From Armatimonadota bacterium (lineage in GTDB: Bacteria > Armatimonadota > Zipacnadia > Zipacnadales > JABUFB01): DNA of 64,000 nt. Position numbers and translations under genes: made by a program. Of the stretch, positions 32,951 to 41,780 are shown one piece after another (position 1 is the stretch's first letter; each line of letters begins with the position of its first letter). A model generated the notes under the pieces. It did not search any database. It saw only the letters and a list, made by a program, of their open reading frames with translations, and had not been told where the DNA came from. The stretch lies in the NCBI GenBank assembly GCA_013314775.1, contig JABUFB010000006.1, forward strand, positions 186,001-250,000. The letters are read 5' to 3'.

Positions 32951-34416
32951 CTTGCAGGATGCCCTGTGGCCGGAGCCGTGCTCCAGCGGAGAGTGACGAC
33001 GGCAGTCTGGTCAATGAGACGCCCCATTCGAGTGGTCCAGGCGCGGCACAGCAGACTACCGCCGCGGTCCGACGGAGCGGGCCAGGGGGCCAGCAGGTAC
33101 GACCTAGTGCCCGTGGCGAGTCTCGTCAGCTCGGCGGGGGCAACGGGCCGCAATGCGCCCGCCTCCAACGTAGTCCCCTCGGCCTTCGCGCCGCTCCAAG
33201 TGTAGAGAGCGAGTCTGCGGTCCGCGGGTTCGCACCCGGCGACGTGGACGCTGAGGTGATAGAGCGTTCTCGGGTCCGCCTTCTCGCGCGTTGACACCTC
33301 TACCAGCATGCGTTTGCCGACGCGCGTGATAGCAACTGTGACGATGTCGGCGCGGGGATGAGAGGCGGACGAAGCGAATTCGCGCGCCGGGTCCTGAATG
33401 ACCGTTCTGGCAGCAAGTTCGGCGCTGGTCGGCCAACTGACCGCAGACAAGACCCCGAATAACTCGTTCACCCGGGCGAAGGAGGCAAGCAGCTGATCGT
33501 AGTTGCCTCCCTGGCTCTTGTACGAAGCCGTGGCCGCGTGCTTGTTCAGGGTCTCGGACATGGTCAGGGGGAGCGCTCTCCATTCCGTGGCGCCGGTAGC
33601 GAGAACAGCAGGGGGCGCAAGGCGCAGCCACGGCCGGTAGCGACGGGGGGCCGGCCAGCCGGGCCAGTGGATCAGGTAGGTGTAGACCCGGCAGCCATCC
33701 ACGAACTTCCGGTCGCGCAGCCCCAACTCCTCGAGGGCCAGTCGCACGAAGCAGTATGTGGGCCAATGATCCACATGCATGTCATCGGGGTGGATCGTTA
33801 TGACCACATCCGGCCTCTCGCGCGTCAAGATGGCTTTGATGTCCTCGAGAAGCGACTGCCCGCAGTAGATGGCTTTCGGGGTGAAGGAGTTCGCGTAGGG
33901 GGAACGACTGGTTGCCGTGCGTTGGGAGCGCACCGGGTTCCACGGAACCCAATGGGATGGGAGCCACATTCGATCCAAGTAGTTGTTCGGGTATCCCAGG
34001 AAAGTCACGGCGTCCTTCGGCAGGCCCAGAGACCCCAGCGCCGCCAGGGTCTCGCGTTGCCGGGAATACCCGAGGCGCACAAACTCCGCGGGGCGCAGGG
34101 GCAAGGTCTTCTCCGCCAGGAGGACGGAAAGCTCCGGGTATTCGCCGTTGGTTATCAGGACGACCCTCACGTGCGCCCCCGCCTTCACGGCTTTCTGAAT
34201 GTACCCGGCGCACCCGAGCACTTCGTCGTCCTCGTGGGGGGCGAAGATAACCACGCGCTCCCCCATGCGCGGCGGGTCCAGGTCCCGCATTTCCAGGACC
34301 TCGCTGAGGTTGAGCCGGTAGAGAGAGTGTGAAAGCGCGAGCCGTCTGCCTGTCTCCCCAACAAGGAAGAGCACCAGCAGAATCACCAGGGCCCGACGCC
34401 AACGGCGACGGTGCAT
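32947..34416 (-). CDS. PIG-L (LmbE-like) deacetylase with N-terminal membrane anchor
   Basis: A 489-residue protein. An N-terminal hydrophobic stretch (LVILLVLFLVGETGRRLAL) anchors or exports it. VVIFAPHEDDEVLGCAGY (His61, Asp64 region) is the PIG-L zinc-binding motif, normally PHPDDE and here PHEDDE. VITIHPDDMHVDHWPTY holds the later ligands. Members remove acetyl groups from N-acetylglucosamine units in lipid or thiol precursors. The C-terminal 150 residues are a beta-rich region of unknown role. The ATG at 34416 has GGAGG five bases upstream. It is followed directly by the GNAT gene. Divergent from the CocE-type hydrolase. Confidence 0.87.
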   Translation of the reverse strand: MHRRRWRRALVILLVLFLVGETGRRLALSHSLYRLNLSEVLEMRDLDPPRMGERVVIFAPHEDDEVLGCAGYIQKAVKAGAHVRVVLITNGEYPELSVLLAEKTLPLRPAEFVRLGYSRQRETLAALGSLGLPKDAVTFLGYPNNYLDRMWLPSHWVPWNPVRSQRTATSRSPYANSFTPKAIYCGQSLLEDIKAILTRERPDVVITIHPDDMHVDHWPTYCFVRLALEELGLRDRKFVDGCRVYTYLIHWPGWPAPRRYRPWLRLAPPAVLATGATEWRALPLTMSETLNKHAATASYKSQGGNYDQLLASFARVNELFGVLSAVSWPTSAELAARTVIQDPAREFASSASHPRADIVTVAITRVGKRMLVEVSTREKADPRTLYHLSVHVAGCEPADRRLALYTWSGAKAEGTTLEAGALRPVAPAELTRLATGTRSYLLAPWPAPSDRGGSLLCRAWTTRMGRLIDQTAVVTLRWSTAPATGHPAR

Positions 34417-34585
34417 GTGAGCCTCCGCATGGATAGTGGTGAATGATGTGCAGAACCCGACCGGCTTTTCTATGGTTCCCGCGAGGGTCCGCGAATGCAT
34501 CCGGGCAGGTCCTTCGAACTCCTGGGGCGAAAGGCTCATGAGTCCTGAAGCTCTTGGCCCTCGATGGCACTCTGGGAGGCCGAAC

Positions 34586-36217
34586 ATGCAATTCGCAGGC
34601 CGAGCGCTCACACTAACCGGGGTTATCATCTTGCTTACCGTCAGCTGCAATGCGCAGAAGCCGGTTCGGCCGGGCGTGAACAAGTTCATGATCCCCATGC
34701 GCGACGGCGTGAAACTCGCGACCCTCGCGGAATTGCCCGAGGGTGAGGGCCCCTGGCCGGTGCTCTTGAGCCGGACGCCCTACAACAAGGAGACCTCCCT
34801 CGAACGCGGCGCCTTCACCCGCTTCGGTGTGGTGCGGGTGGTCCAAGACATGCGAGGACGCTTCGAATCCGAAGGCACGGACAGCGTTTTTCTCACCGAC
34901 GGCTGGGGCGATCTGCAGGACGGCTACGATACCATCCAGTGGATCGCGGCCCAGCCCTGGTGCAATGGAAAGATCGGGATGACCGGGGGTTCGGCGCTGG
35001 GGATCACCCAGTACCTCGCGGCAGGGGCCGGTCCGCAAGCTCTGGTCTGCTGCCATGTGGCCGTGGGCACACCCAGCCTGTACCACCACGCCGCTTTCCC
35101 GGGAGGAGCTTTCGGCAAGGCGCTGGTGGAGGACTGGACTCGCGACAACAACTTCTCCGAGCACGCAATCAGGACCGCTCTCGAGAACCCTGTGTACAAT
35201 GACGTCTGGCGCTGCGTGGATCTGCTGGCCCGTGCCGGTCAGGTGACGGTGCCGATGATGCACATGGGGGGCTGGTATGACGTATTCGCCCAGGGGACGC
35301 TGGACGCATTCGAAGCCCTCCAGCACAAAGGCGGCGTGGGCGCGCGGGGGCAGCAGCGCCTGATCATCGGCCCCTGGACCCACGGGATGCAGCCCACCGG
35401 GGAACTCAACTTCCCGGCCAGTGCCTACGAGAACCCCGCGAGCCAACTCAGCGCGCCCTGGCTGGCCTATCACCTCTTGGGCCTGGAATCGCCCATCCTC
35501 ACCGAGCAGTTGCCCGTCCACTACTATGTCATGGGAGCCTGTGGCGAACCCGGTGCTCCCGGGAACGAATGGCGCAATGTGGCCGACTGGCCCGAACCTG
35601 CCACGCCGGTGCCGGTGTACTTCCACGAGTCCGGTCGCCTGGCACTGGAGGCACCCGAAGCTGATTCGGCCGGCCGAGTGTTCCGCTACGACCCGGCCAA
35701 TCCTGTGCCCACCTGTGGCGGATGCAATCTCACCATCCCCGCGGGACCCATGGACCAGCGCCCTGTGGAGACCCGTCCCGATGTCCTGCTGTTCACCAGC
35801 GACCCGCTGCCCGAGCCGGTGGAAGTTACCGGCCGTCTGAAAGCGAAGCTCTTCGTGTCCTCGGACTGCCCCGACACCGACTTCACGGTGAAGCTCACCG
35901 ACGTCTACCCGGATGGACGCTCGATGCTCGTGGCCGACGGCATCCTGCGCATGCGCTTCCGGGAGGGCTTCGACAGGGAGGTCTTCATGAAGCCGGGGCA
36001 GGTGTACGAGGCCGAGGTGGACCTTTGGAGCACCAGCCTGATCTTCAATAAAGGCCACCGCGTGCGGGTCGCGGTAAGCAGCAGCAACGCGCCGCGATTC
36101 GACCCCAATCCCAACACAGGCGCGGGTTTCCGGGCTAACGATGACACCCGCATCGCAAAGAACACGCTGCACGTGAGCAAGACCCATCCCTCGCACATCA
36201 TCCTGCCGGTGAGGTGA
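34586..36217 (+). CDS. CocE/NonD-family alpha/beta hydrolase, predicted lipoprotein
   Basis: A 543-residue X-Pro dipeptidyl-peptidase/CocE-type hydrolase. The N-terminus has a hydrophobic segment ending VSCNAQ, a plausible lipobox. MIPMRDGVKLAT opens the alpha/beta domain; IGMTGGSALGITQYLAA is the nucleophile elbow (Ser in GGSALG), and IIGPWTHGMQP carries the catalytic His. The C-terminal jelly-roll (KAKLFVSSDCPDTDFTVKLTDVYPDG) is the family's X-Pro C domain. These enzymes cleave esters or N-acyl bonds; the natural substrate is unclear. The ATG at 34586 has GGGAGG ahead. It ends at a hairpin terminator. Confidence 0.87.
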   Translation: MQFAGRALTLTGVIILLTVSCNAQKPVRPGVNKFMIPMRDGVKLATLAELPEGEGPWPVLLSRTPYNKETSLERGAFTRFGVVRVVQDMRGRFESEGTDSVFLTDGWGDLQDGYDTIQWIAAQPWCNGKIGMTGGSALGITQYLAAGAGPQALVCCHVAVGTPSLYHHAAFPGGAFGKALVEDWTRDNNFSEHAIRTALENPVYNDVWRCVDLLARAGQVTVPMMHMGGWYDVFAQGTLDAFEALQHKGGVGARGQQRLIIGPWTHGMQPTGELNFPASAYENPASQLSAPWLAYHLLGLESPILTEQLPVHYYVMGACGEPGAPGNEWRNVADWPEPATPVPVYFHESGRLALEAPEADSAGRVFRYDPANPVPTCGGCNLTIPAGPMDQRPVETRPDVLLFTSDPLPEPVEVTGRLKAKLFVSSDCPDTDFTVKLTDVYPDGRSMLVADGILRMRFREGFDREVFMKPGQVYEAEVDLWSTSLIFNKGHRVRVAVSSSNAPRFDPNPNTGAGFRANDDTRIAKNTLHVSKTHPSHIILPVR

Positions 36218-36229
36218 GGGGCATGAATC

Positions 36230-36261
36230 AGAAGAGGCCACCCATATGGGCAGCCTCTTCT
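36230..36261. terminator. Hairpin terminator between CocE hydrolase and SecB-like gene
   Basis: AGAAGAGGC pairs with GCCTCTTCT over nine bases, with an inner palindrome CCCATATGGG. It is followed by a pyrimidine-rich tract on the plus strand and sits in the 66-bp convergent gap. Confidence 0.6.
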
Positions 36262-36283
36262 CTGCTTGTCTGGTTCTCAGCCT

Positions 36284-36754
36284 CTATTCGTCGAGGTCTT
36301 CGCCATCTTCTTCAGCCGCCTGTGCTGCGAGTATCTCGGCGAAGTTCAGCGCGGGGATGATGAAGGGACCCTCCACGCATCCCCCGGTGGCTGAGGCGAC
36401 GATGCCCCGTGCAAGGCCGTGAAGGATCGCTGGACCGTTGAGTCCGAAGTAGCGTGCCTTCTCATCCTCATCAAGCGTGCTGTCCGCGATGAAGATCCCC
36501 CAGAGGACGATCTTGACCTGCCTGAAGCGGCACCGGCCCGTCTGCGGAGTGCAGTTGACAAGCAGACGGATGGCGGCCTCTTCCCCGGCGTCCTCCTTCG
36601 AATAGAAGGCAACCTTGGCTTCCACGTTGTAGGTCTCGCTGTGCTCCTCGGCTTCGCCGGCCTCGGCTGCCTCCAGCCAGTCTTCATCGAACTCGACTAC
36701 CAAAGTCTCCAGGCGGTACTTGAGCAACTGCAGCCTGGCGAGGCTCATACTCAC
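36284..36754 (-). CDS. SecB-like chaperone of a toxin-antitoxin-chaperone cassette
   Basis: A 156-residue protein with the SecB fold signature near the C-terminus: LNGPAILHGLARGIVASAT, then GPFIIPALNFAEIL, matching the SecB LFPYARE...FPPLxLxPVNF region. It ends in an acidic tail (EEDGEDLDE). It lies 36 bp downstream of a HigA-like antitoxin and a HigB-like toxin. The order toxin, antitoxin, SecB-like chaperone is that of the TAC systems such as Rv1955-1957 of Mycobacterium tuberculosis, where the chaperone folds and protects an otherwise unstable antitoxin. It is therefore probably dedicated to the antitoxin rather than to general export. Confidence 0.8.
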   Translation of the reverse strand: MSMSLARLQLLKYRLETLVVEFDEDWLEAAEAGEAEEHSETYNVEAKVAFYSKEDAGEEAAIRLLVNCTPQTGRCRFRQVKIVLWGIFIADSTLDEDEKARYFGLNGPAILHGLARGIVASATGGCVEGPFIIPALNFAEILAAQAAEEDGEDLDE

Positions 36755-36790
36755 ATTCTCCCTTGGGCTTCGTGATACGCTATCCCTCTG

Positions 36791-37195
36791 TCAGGCCGCG
36801 CAACCGATGGATTCGCGCGACACTCCTTCTCTCCCGCTGAGTTCACGCACTGACCAGCGGAGGCTTGCCTGCTCAGCGGCCCGCCCGACATCCTGCCAGG
36901 TCATCCCGCGCGAAGAAGCTTTGTCCACCAGTTCCACCTTCACGTCCAGACCCACGGCCTGTGCGAAGCGCACGATGGTCTCGACGCGAGTGTTCAGTGG
37001 CGTGTTCAGGAAACGCGTCACGTACGCCCGGGAGACGCCCATCTTCCGCGCCAACTCCGCCCGGCTGATCCCTCGTGCCTCCATCTCCCCGCAGAGCACA
37101 TCTGTCACGTCGTCGAGGATGCCATAGGTGATGAATTCCGGATCGTTCTGGTACTTGGCAATCTGTTCGGCCAACCATTCCGCGTTCTTGGTCAT
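36791..37195 (-). CDS. HigA-like XRE antitoxin with C-terminal extension
   Basis: A 134-residue protein. Residues about 35-90 form a Cro/C1-type helix-turn-helix (ISRAELARKMGVSRAYVTRFLN, then TIVRFAQAVGLDVKVEL). Unusually for HigA, about 40 residues follow (SSRGMTWQDVGRAAEQASLRW and onward), the position where TAC antitoxins carry the hydrophobic chaperone-addiction (ChAD) sequence that binds SecB. It lies 49 bp downstream of the toxin gene and should neutralise it and repress the shared promoter. The addiction function of the tail is inferred from position, length and the adjacent SecB-like gene. Confidence 0.85.
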   Translation of the reverse strand: MTKNAEWLAEQIAKYQNDPEFITYGILDDVTDVLCGEMEARGISRAELARKMGVSRAYVTRFLNTPLNTRVETIVRFAQAVGLDVKVELVDKASSRGMTWQDVGRAAEQASLRWSVRELSGREGVSRESIGCAA

Positions 37196-37244
37196 GTTCG
37201 TCCCGCGCCCTTTCAGTGTTTACTCCCTGTGTCTCGACTGTATA

Positions 37245-37652
37245 CTACCTGCTATCGAAGTACTCGCCCCGTAACCGCTTGGCCTTCTCAATCTCTCCCG
37301 GCGGCGTCTTCTGCTGTCGCTTGTAGAACCCGTGCGTCATCACGATGGTCCAGCGTTCCTCGCCGTAGAAGTAGGCGATGCGGTGCTTGTCTATCTTGAC
37401 TTCGAACAGACCCGGCCCCAGATCCCCGTTTTTCTGGGGGTTCTTCGACGGCCCGCGGGCGGCGAGTCCTACGAGGGCCTTGATGCACTTCTTCCTGTCG
37501 GGCTCGGAGATGCTGTCCAAGTACTCCTCGACCAGAGACAGCACAACACCCGGCCTCGCGAGCAGCCGTATCTCCCATTTCGCTCCTGGACCAGCCGGGA
37601 AGACGCGGTACTCGATCAAAGCCGTGCGGGCACCCCCCTGCTTCGTGGGCAT
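37245..37652 (-). CDS. HigB/RelE-superfamily toxin (phage Gp49-like)
   Basis: A 135-residue toxin of the HigB/Gp49 family (RelE fold). KWEIRLLARPGVVLSLVEEYLDSI leads to ALVGLAARGPSKNPQ, then LGPGLFEVKIDKHRIAYFYGEERWTIVMTHGFYKRQQKTPPGEIEKAKRL, which contains the conserved basic residues and FxKKxxKTPxxEIxxA pattern. Such toxins cut mRNA in the ribosomal A site. It is the first gene of the cassette. The ATG at 37652 has no Shine-Dalgarno and a predicted leader of only about 15 bases, suggesting weak toxin translation. Confidence 0.88.
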   Translation of the reverse strand: MPTKQGGARTALIEYRVFPAGPGAKWEIRLLARPGVVLSLVEEYLDSISEPDRKKCIKALVGLAARGPSKNPQKNGDLGPGLFEVKIDKHRIAYFYGEERWTIVMTHGFYKRQQKTPPGEIEKAKRLRGEYFDSR

Positions 37653-37663
37653 AGCGATGATGT

Positions 37664-37716
37664 GTTAACTGATAGATTAACAAACTCGGAGCGGGATGTC
37701 AACCACTGTGTTAACA
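37664..37716 (-). promoter_or_regulatory. Candidate promoter/operator of the TAC cassette
   Basis: On the minus strand TTGACA (complement of 37697-37702) is followed after 17 bases by TAATCT (complement of 37674-37679). GTTAAC-type half sites occur three times: GTTAAC 37664-37669, TTAAC 37677-37681 and the palindrome TGTTAACA 37709-37716. They flank and overlap the promoter, a layout expected for autoregulation by the HigA-like antitoxin. Confidence 0.5.
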
Positions 37717-37762
37717 ATCCCCTGTAACATCGTGGCTACGGCCTGTCACTCCCCGCTCATCA

Positions 37763-37792
37763 TTGACCCAGGCCCCCCGCTTGTGTTATTGT
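37763..37792 (+). promoter_or_regulatory. Candidate promoter of the rpsB operon
   Basis: TTGACC (37763-37768), an 18-base spacer and TATTGT (37787-37792) give a plausible sigma-70-type promoter and an rpsB leader of about 260 bases. The leader may fold and bind ribosomal protein S2, but no known S2 leader structure was recognised. Confidence 0.45.
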
Positions 37793-38060
37793 ATCCGCGC
37801 GGTCCTGTATGGGCCGCGCTTTGCTGTGACGCGCAGTTATACGACGAAATCATCCCCGGCAGCCGCATCCGGCGAGGGCAACATCTGGGAGCGGGGTCGA
37901 GGATGGTTTTTGCTGTGCGTCTGTCCTGAGCGTTCTCCAAAACTCGCTGAGGAAACGTTGCCAGGCGCTTTGCAGCCGATTTCTCGGCCTCGCGCGGCAA
38001 TGTGCGGTCCGATGTAGTCCACGCCCTCGCCCATGCGGACCGTGTATGGAGGTGGCCGTC

Positions 38061-38909
38061 TTGGCTCTCGTCACAATGAAGGAACTGCTGGAGGCAGGGG
38101 TGCACTTCGGGCACCAGACCAGGCGCTGGAACCCGAAGATGAAGCGGTATATCTACCATGAGCGCAATGGGATCTACATCATCGACCTGCACCAGACCCT
38201 CCGGCTGCTCGAGGATGCTTACCATTTCGTCCGGCAGACCGCCGCAGAAGGCAAGCAGATTCTGTTCGTGGGCACCAAACGCCAGGCGCAGGAATCCATC
38301 AAGACCCAGGCTGAGCGCTGCGGGATGCCCTACGTCAACCGGCGCTGGCTGGGCGGCATGCTCACCAATATCCGCACCATGCGCGACCGCATCAAGTACC
38401 TGGAGAACCTCGAAGCCGCGCAGGCAAGCGGCGAGTGGACTCGTCTCACGAAGAAAGAGGGGCTCACTCTTGAGCGCGAACTCGAGAAACTCCAGGCCAA
38501 CCTTGGCGGGTACCGTAATGCCAAGGAAGTTCCGGGCGCGGTTTTCATCGTGGACCTGAAGCGCGAGCATCTCGCGGCTGCCGAAGCAAACAAGCTCGGC
38601 GTGCCCGTTGTCTCTATTCTCGACACCAACTGCGATCCGGACCTGGTGGACTGGGTCATCCCGGGCAATGACGACGCGATCCGGGCGATCCGCCTGATCA
38701 CCGGCAAGATGGCGGACGCAGTGCTGGAGGGCAAGGCGGAGCGCGAATCAAGGATGGCCGAAGAGGCGGCGCGTCTCGAGACCGTGGCCGCCGACGCTGA
38801 ACTGCCCGAGGACGAAAGCCTCGAGGGACCGGTCTGGAGCGGCGCTGTTGAGGACCAGTTCATCGAGAACGCCTTCGACGACATCTACGTGGACGATAGC
38901 GAAGACTAA
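38061..38909 (+). CDS. rpsB: 30S ribosomal protein S2
   Basis: A 282-residue S2 protein: [23 protein letters not shown] is the family's N-terminal signature, [12 protein letters not shown] and [23 protein letters not shown] are conserved RNA- and S1-contact regions. It carries an acidic C-terminal extension after about residue 230 ([10 protein letters not shown]...). I chose the TTG at 38061: GGAGGTG lies six bases ahead and the protein then starts ALVTMKEL, as homologues do; an ATG at 38046 overlaps that Shine-Dalgarno. It heads the classic rpsB-tsf-pyrH-frr-uppS order. Confidence 0.97.
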   Translation: MALVTMKELLEAGVHFGHQTRRWNPKMKRYIYHERNGIYIIDLHQTLRLLEDAYHFVRQTAAEGKQILFVGTKRQAQESIKTQAERCGMPYVNRRWLGGMLTNIRTMRDRIKYLENLEAAQASGEWTRLTKKEGLTLERELEKLQANLGGYRNAKEVPGAVFIVDLKREHLAAAEANKLGVPVVSILDTNCDPDLVDWVIPGNDDAIRAIRLITGKMADAVLEGKAERESRMAEEAARLETVAADAELPEDESLEGPVWSGAVEDQFIENAFDDIYVDDSED

Positions 38910-38933
38910 CCTGTACGCAATCCGCTGACCAGG

Positions 38934-38968
38934 CAGGGCCGGCAGGCGTATTGCACCAGCCGGCCCTG
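38934..38968 (+). terminator. Hairpin between rpsB and tsf (attenuator or processing site)
   Basis: CAGGGCCGGC (38934-38943) pairs perfectly with GCCGGCCCTG (38959-38968). The T-poor 3' flank (TTCTCAC) makes partial termination or RNase processing more likely than full termination, as found between rpsB and tsf in other bacteria. Confidence 0.45.
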
Positions 38969-38996
38969 GTTCTCACTTCCCCAGGAGGTCTGGAAG

Positions 38997-39596
38997 ATGG
39001 CCGTATCCGCACAGGACGTCAAGAAACTCCGCGAGATCACAGGCGCGGGGATGCTCGACTGCAAGAAGGCCCTGGAAGAGGCCAACGGTGACTTTGAAGA
39101 GGCCATCGCCACGCTGCGCAAGAAGGGGATCGCCGTCGCTGCCAAGCGCGAGGGCAAGACCGCTTCCGAGGGCACCATCGCTTCCTACATCCACGCCGGC
39201 GACCAGATCGGCGTGCTGGTTGAGGTCAACTGCGAGACCGATTTTGTGGCCCGCACCGACGACTTGAAGAACTTCGCCAAGGAACTATGTATGCAGGTTG
39301 CCGCGCAGCAGCCGCGGTGGATCGCACCCGAGGACGTGCCGGAAAGCGCCCTGGAGAAGGAGCGGGAGATTCTCAGGGAGCAGGCCTTGTCCGAGGGCAA
39401 GCCTGAAAGCATCGTGGACAAGATGGTCGAAGGCCGCATGCGCAAGTTCTACGAGACCTACTGCCTGCTCAAACAGCCCTATATCCGCGATGACAGCAAG
39501 ACCATTGAGGACCTCCTCAATGACGTGGTCGCGAAGACCGGCGAGAAGATCGTGATCCGCCGCTTCACTCGATACCAGGTTGGGGCGGAGGGCTAA
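38997..39596 (+). CDS. tsf: Elongation factor Ts (short form)
   Basis: A 199-residue EF-Ts that recycles EF-Tu-GDP to the GTP form. KKLREITGAGMLDCKKALEEANGDFEEAI is the UBA-like N-terminal domain, GKTASEGTIASYIH and GVLVEVNCETDFVARTDDLKNFA form the core. At about 200 residues it is the short, single-subdomain form also seen in Thermus, rather than the long E. coli form. The ATG has AGGAGG eight bases ahead. The gene touches pyrH. Confidence 0.97.
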   Translation: MAVSAQDVKKLREITGAGMLDCKKALEEANGDFEEAIATLRKKGIAVAAKREGKTASEGTIASYIHAGDQIGVLVEVNCETDFVARTDDLKNFAKELCMQVAAQQPRWIAPEDVPESALEKEREILREQALSEGKPESIVDKMVEGRMRKFYETYCLLKQPYIRDDSKTIEDLLNDVVAKTGEKIVIRRFTRYQVGAEG

Positions 39597-40334
<738 letters not shown>

Positions 40335-40498
40335 ACCTGACGGCGTCGAATAGGTCTTACGCGTCATAGCGCCCTGCCCCGGTCCGAACGCGCTGCCATC
40401 GCTGCGCACATCCGGGCCGGCAGGGACGCTCCCTTGAGGACGCGCGAATTGGGTTGACCGCGCATGTCTGCATGCCACCGCACGAAGGAGGCCCCGCA

Positions 40499-41053
40499 AT
40501 GGACAAAGTCATCGACGATGCGGAAAAGAGGATGCACAAGGTCAAGGAGAAGCTGGAGCACGACTACTCTACCGTGCGCACCGGACGGGCATCTCCTGCG
40601 CTTCTGGAACGCGTCAAGGTGAGCTACTACGGCAGCGAAATGCCAATCAACCAACTGGCCACCATCGGAATCCCTGAGGCCCGGATGATTGTCATCACCC
40701 CGTGGGATAAGGGCGCCCTCAAGGCTATCGAGAAAGCAATCATTGCCTCTGACCTGAGCCTGACGCCCAGCAGCGACGGTGTGGTCATTCGCCTGGAAAT
40801 CCCGCCTCTCACCGAAGAGCGCCGCAAGGAGCTCAAGAAGCTTGTGGGGCAGATGGCCGAGGACGCGCGCATTTCCGTTCGCAATATCCGGCGAGACGCC
40901 AATTCCAGTATCGACAAGATGGAAAAGAACCACACGATCTCTGAAGACGACGCCGAGCGCGGCAAGAAGGAAGTCCAGGAACTCACCGACAAGGCCATCG
41001 CGGAGATAGACAAGATTGCGGAGGCCAAGGCCGCGGAGGTCATGGAGACTTGA
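40499..41053 (+). CDS. frr: Ribosome recycling factor
   Basis: A 184-residue RRF (normal length 185). The three-helix bundle and hinge are seen in KVKEKLEHDYSTVRTGRASPALLERVKVSYYG, MIVITPWDKGALKAIEKAI and the C-terminal helix ISVRNIRRDANSSIDKM. It splits post-termination ribosomes together with EF-G. The ATG at 40499 has AAGGAGG seven bases ahead; the frame extends upstream without a good site. The 164-bp gap after pyrH shows no gene. Confidence 0.97.
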   Translation: MDKVIDDAEKRMHKVKEKLEHDYSTVRTGRASPALLERVKVSYYGSEMPINQLATIGIPEARMIVITPWDKGALKAIEKAIIASDLSLTPSSDGVVIRLEIPPLTEERRKELKKLVGQMAEDARISVRNIRRDANSSIDKMEKNHTISEDDAERGKKEVQELTDKAIAEIDKIAEAKAAEVMET

Positions 41054-41271
41054 GTGATCGGCCGCCGGATGTGACCGCCTGTGAGCTTCCCCTGGCCCTG
41101 GAACGGCTAACCCGCGGCGGTTGGACGGTAGCTCAGGTTATCGAGACCGGGCCACCTTCAGCGGGTCCCGGTCAAGGAGTGGCCCGGGTGGTCCGCCAGC
41201 GACTGACGGACGGCGGGTCGCTGCAACTTGTGGTGGCCTACCCGCAATATGGCCAGCCAAAAGACCGCTGA
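41050..41271 (+). CDS. Small hypothetical protein in the frr-uppS interval
   Basis: A 73-residue protein starting at a TTG that overlaps the frr stop. The sequence ERLTRGGWTVAQVIETGPP...ARVVRQRLTDGGSLQLVVAYPQYG looks like a compact alpha-beta-beta fold and has the flavour of short conserved proteins next to translation genes in Firmicutes. I cannot name the family. A GTG at 41071 is an alternative start. It overlaps the following nuclease gene by 23 bases, consistent with a real translated frame in the same operon. Confidence 0.5.
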   Translation: MSDRPPDVTACELPLALERLTRGGWTVAQVIETGPPSAGPGQGVARVVRQRLTDGGSLQLVVAYPQYGQPKDR

Positions 41272-41695
41272 ACTTCCCGGCCGGGGCGTCTACGTGGTGC
41301 AGGTGATGCTCGATACGCCACGGAACATCGCGGTGGGCAGCCTTGGCTGCTTGGCCTTCTCGCGCGGCTCGTATCTCTATGTCGGCAGCGCGCAAGGCAA
41401 TCTCCCGGCGCGGGTCGCAAGGCATGCACGGTCCGACAAGGCCCTGCGATGGCACATCGACTATCTGACCGCATCCGGACGTGTGCCGCTTGCGTGGGCT
41501 TGGGACAAGCCGGCGGAGTATGAGTGCCTGATCGCGGGGTGCCTCGGGCAGCGTTTCCCGGTGGTGACCGGCTTCGGCGCCTCGGACTGTGCCTGCGCCG
41601 GACACCTGTTCCGCGCTGCGGCAGGCCCGGCGCTTCGTTGGATCATAGAATGTCTTGAGCCCCCGTGCGCACGGGTGCGCATTTTGGAACCATGA
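41249..41695 (+). CDS. DUF123/GIY-YIG nuclease-fold protein
   Basis: A 148-residue protein of the DUF123 branch of the GIY-YIG superfamily. GVYVVQVMLDTPRNIAVGSLG and FSRGSYLYVGSAQGNLPARVARHAR supply the two GIY-YIG-like strands, and KALRWHIDYLTA follows. CLIAGCLGQRF and GASDCACAGHLFR contain the Cys-rich C-terminal part of DUF123 proteins. Members are presumed nucleases, often near nth or other repair genes, but the activity is unproven. The ATG at 41249 lacks a clear Shine-Dalgarno and overlaps the preceding small gene, so translation is probably coupled. Confidence 0.85.
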   Translation: MASQKTAELPGRGVYVVQVMLDTPRNIAVGSLGCLAFSRGSYLYVGSAQGNLPARVARHARSDKALRWHIDYLTASGRVPLAWAWDKPAEYECLIAGCLGQRFPVVTGFGASDCACAGHLFRAAAGPALRWIIECLEPPCARVRILEP

Positions 41696-41751
41696 AGTTG
41701 GTGACCCTGGGGTCATACGCGTGGGCCGAGCCTCCCGGTCGGCAAGCCCAA

Positions 41752-41770
41752 GTCGACCGGGACGGTCGAC
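41752..41770. repeat. GTCGACCG-GGA-CGGTCGAC dispersed hairpin
   Basis: A perfect 8-bp stem with a GGA loop, one of four copies in the window. This copy ends 10 bases before the annotated uppS start and would place a hairpin where a ribosome site should be. Confidence 0.65.
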
Positions 41771-41780
41771 CTCCGCACCT

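Noticed and set aside
34613-36241. A 542-codon open frame on the minus strand across the CocE hydrolase
   Set aside because: It is antisense to a gene with clear catalytic motifs, has no family signature, and long antisense frames are common at this GC content.
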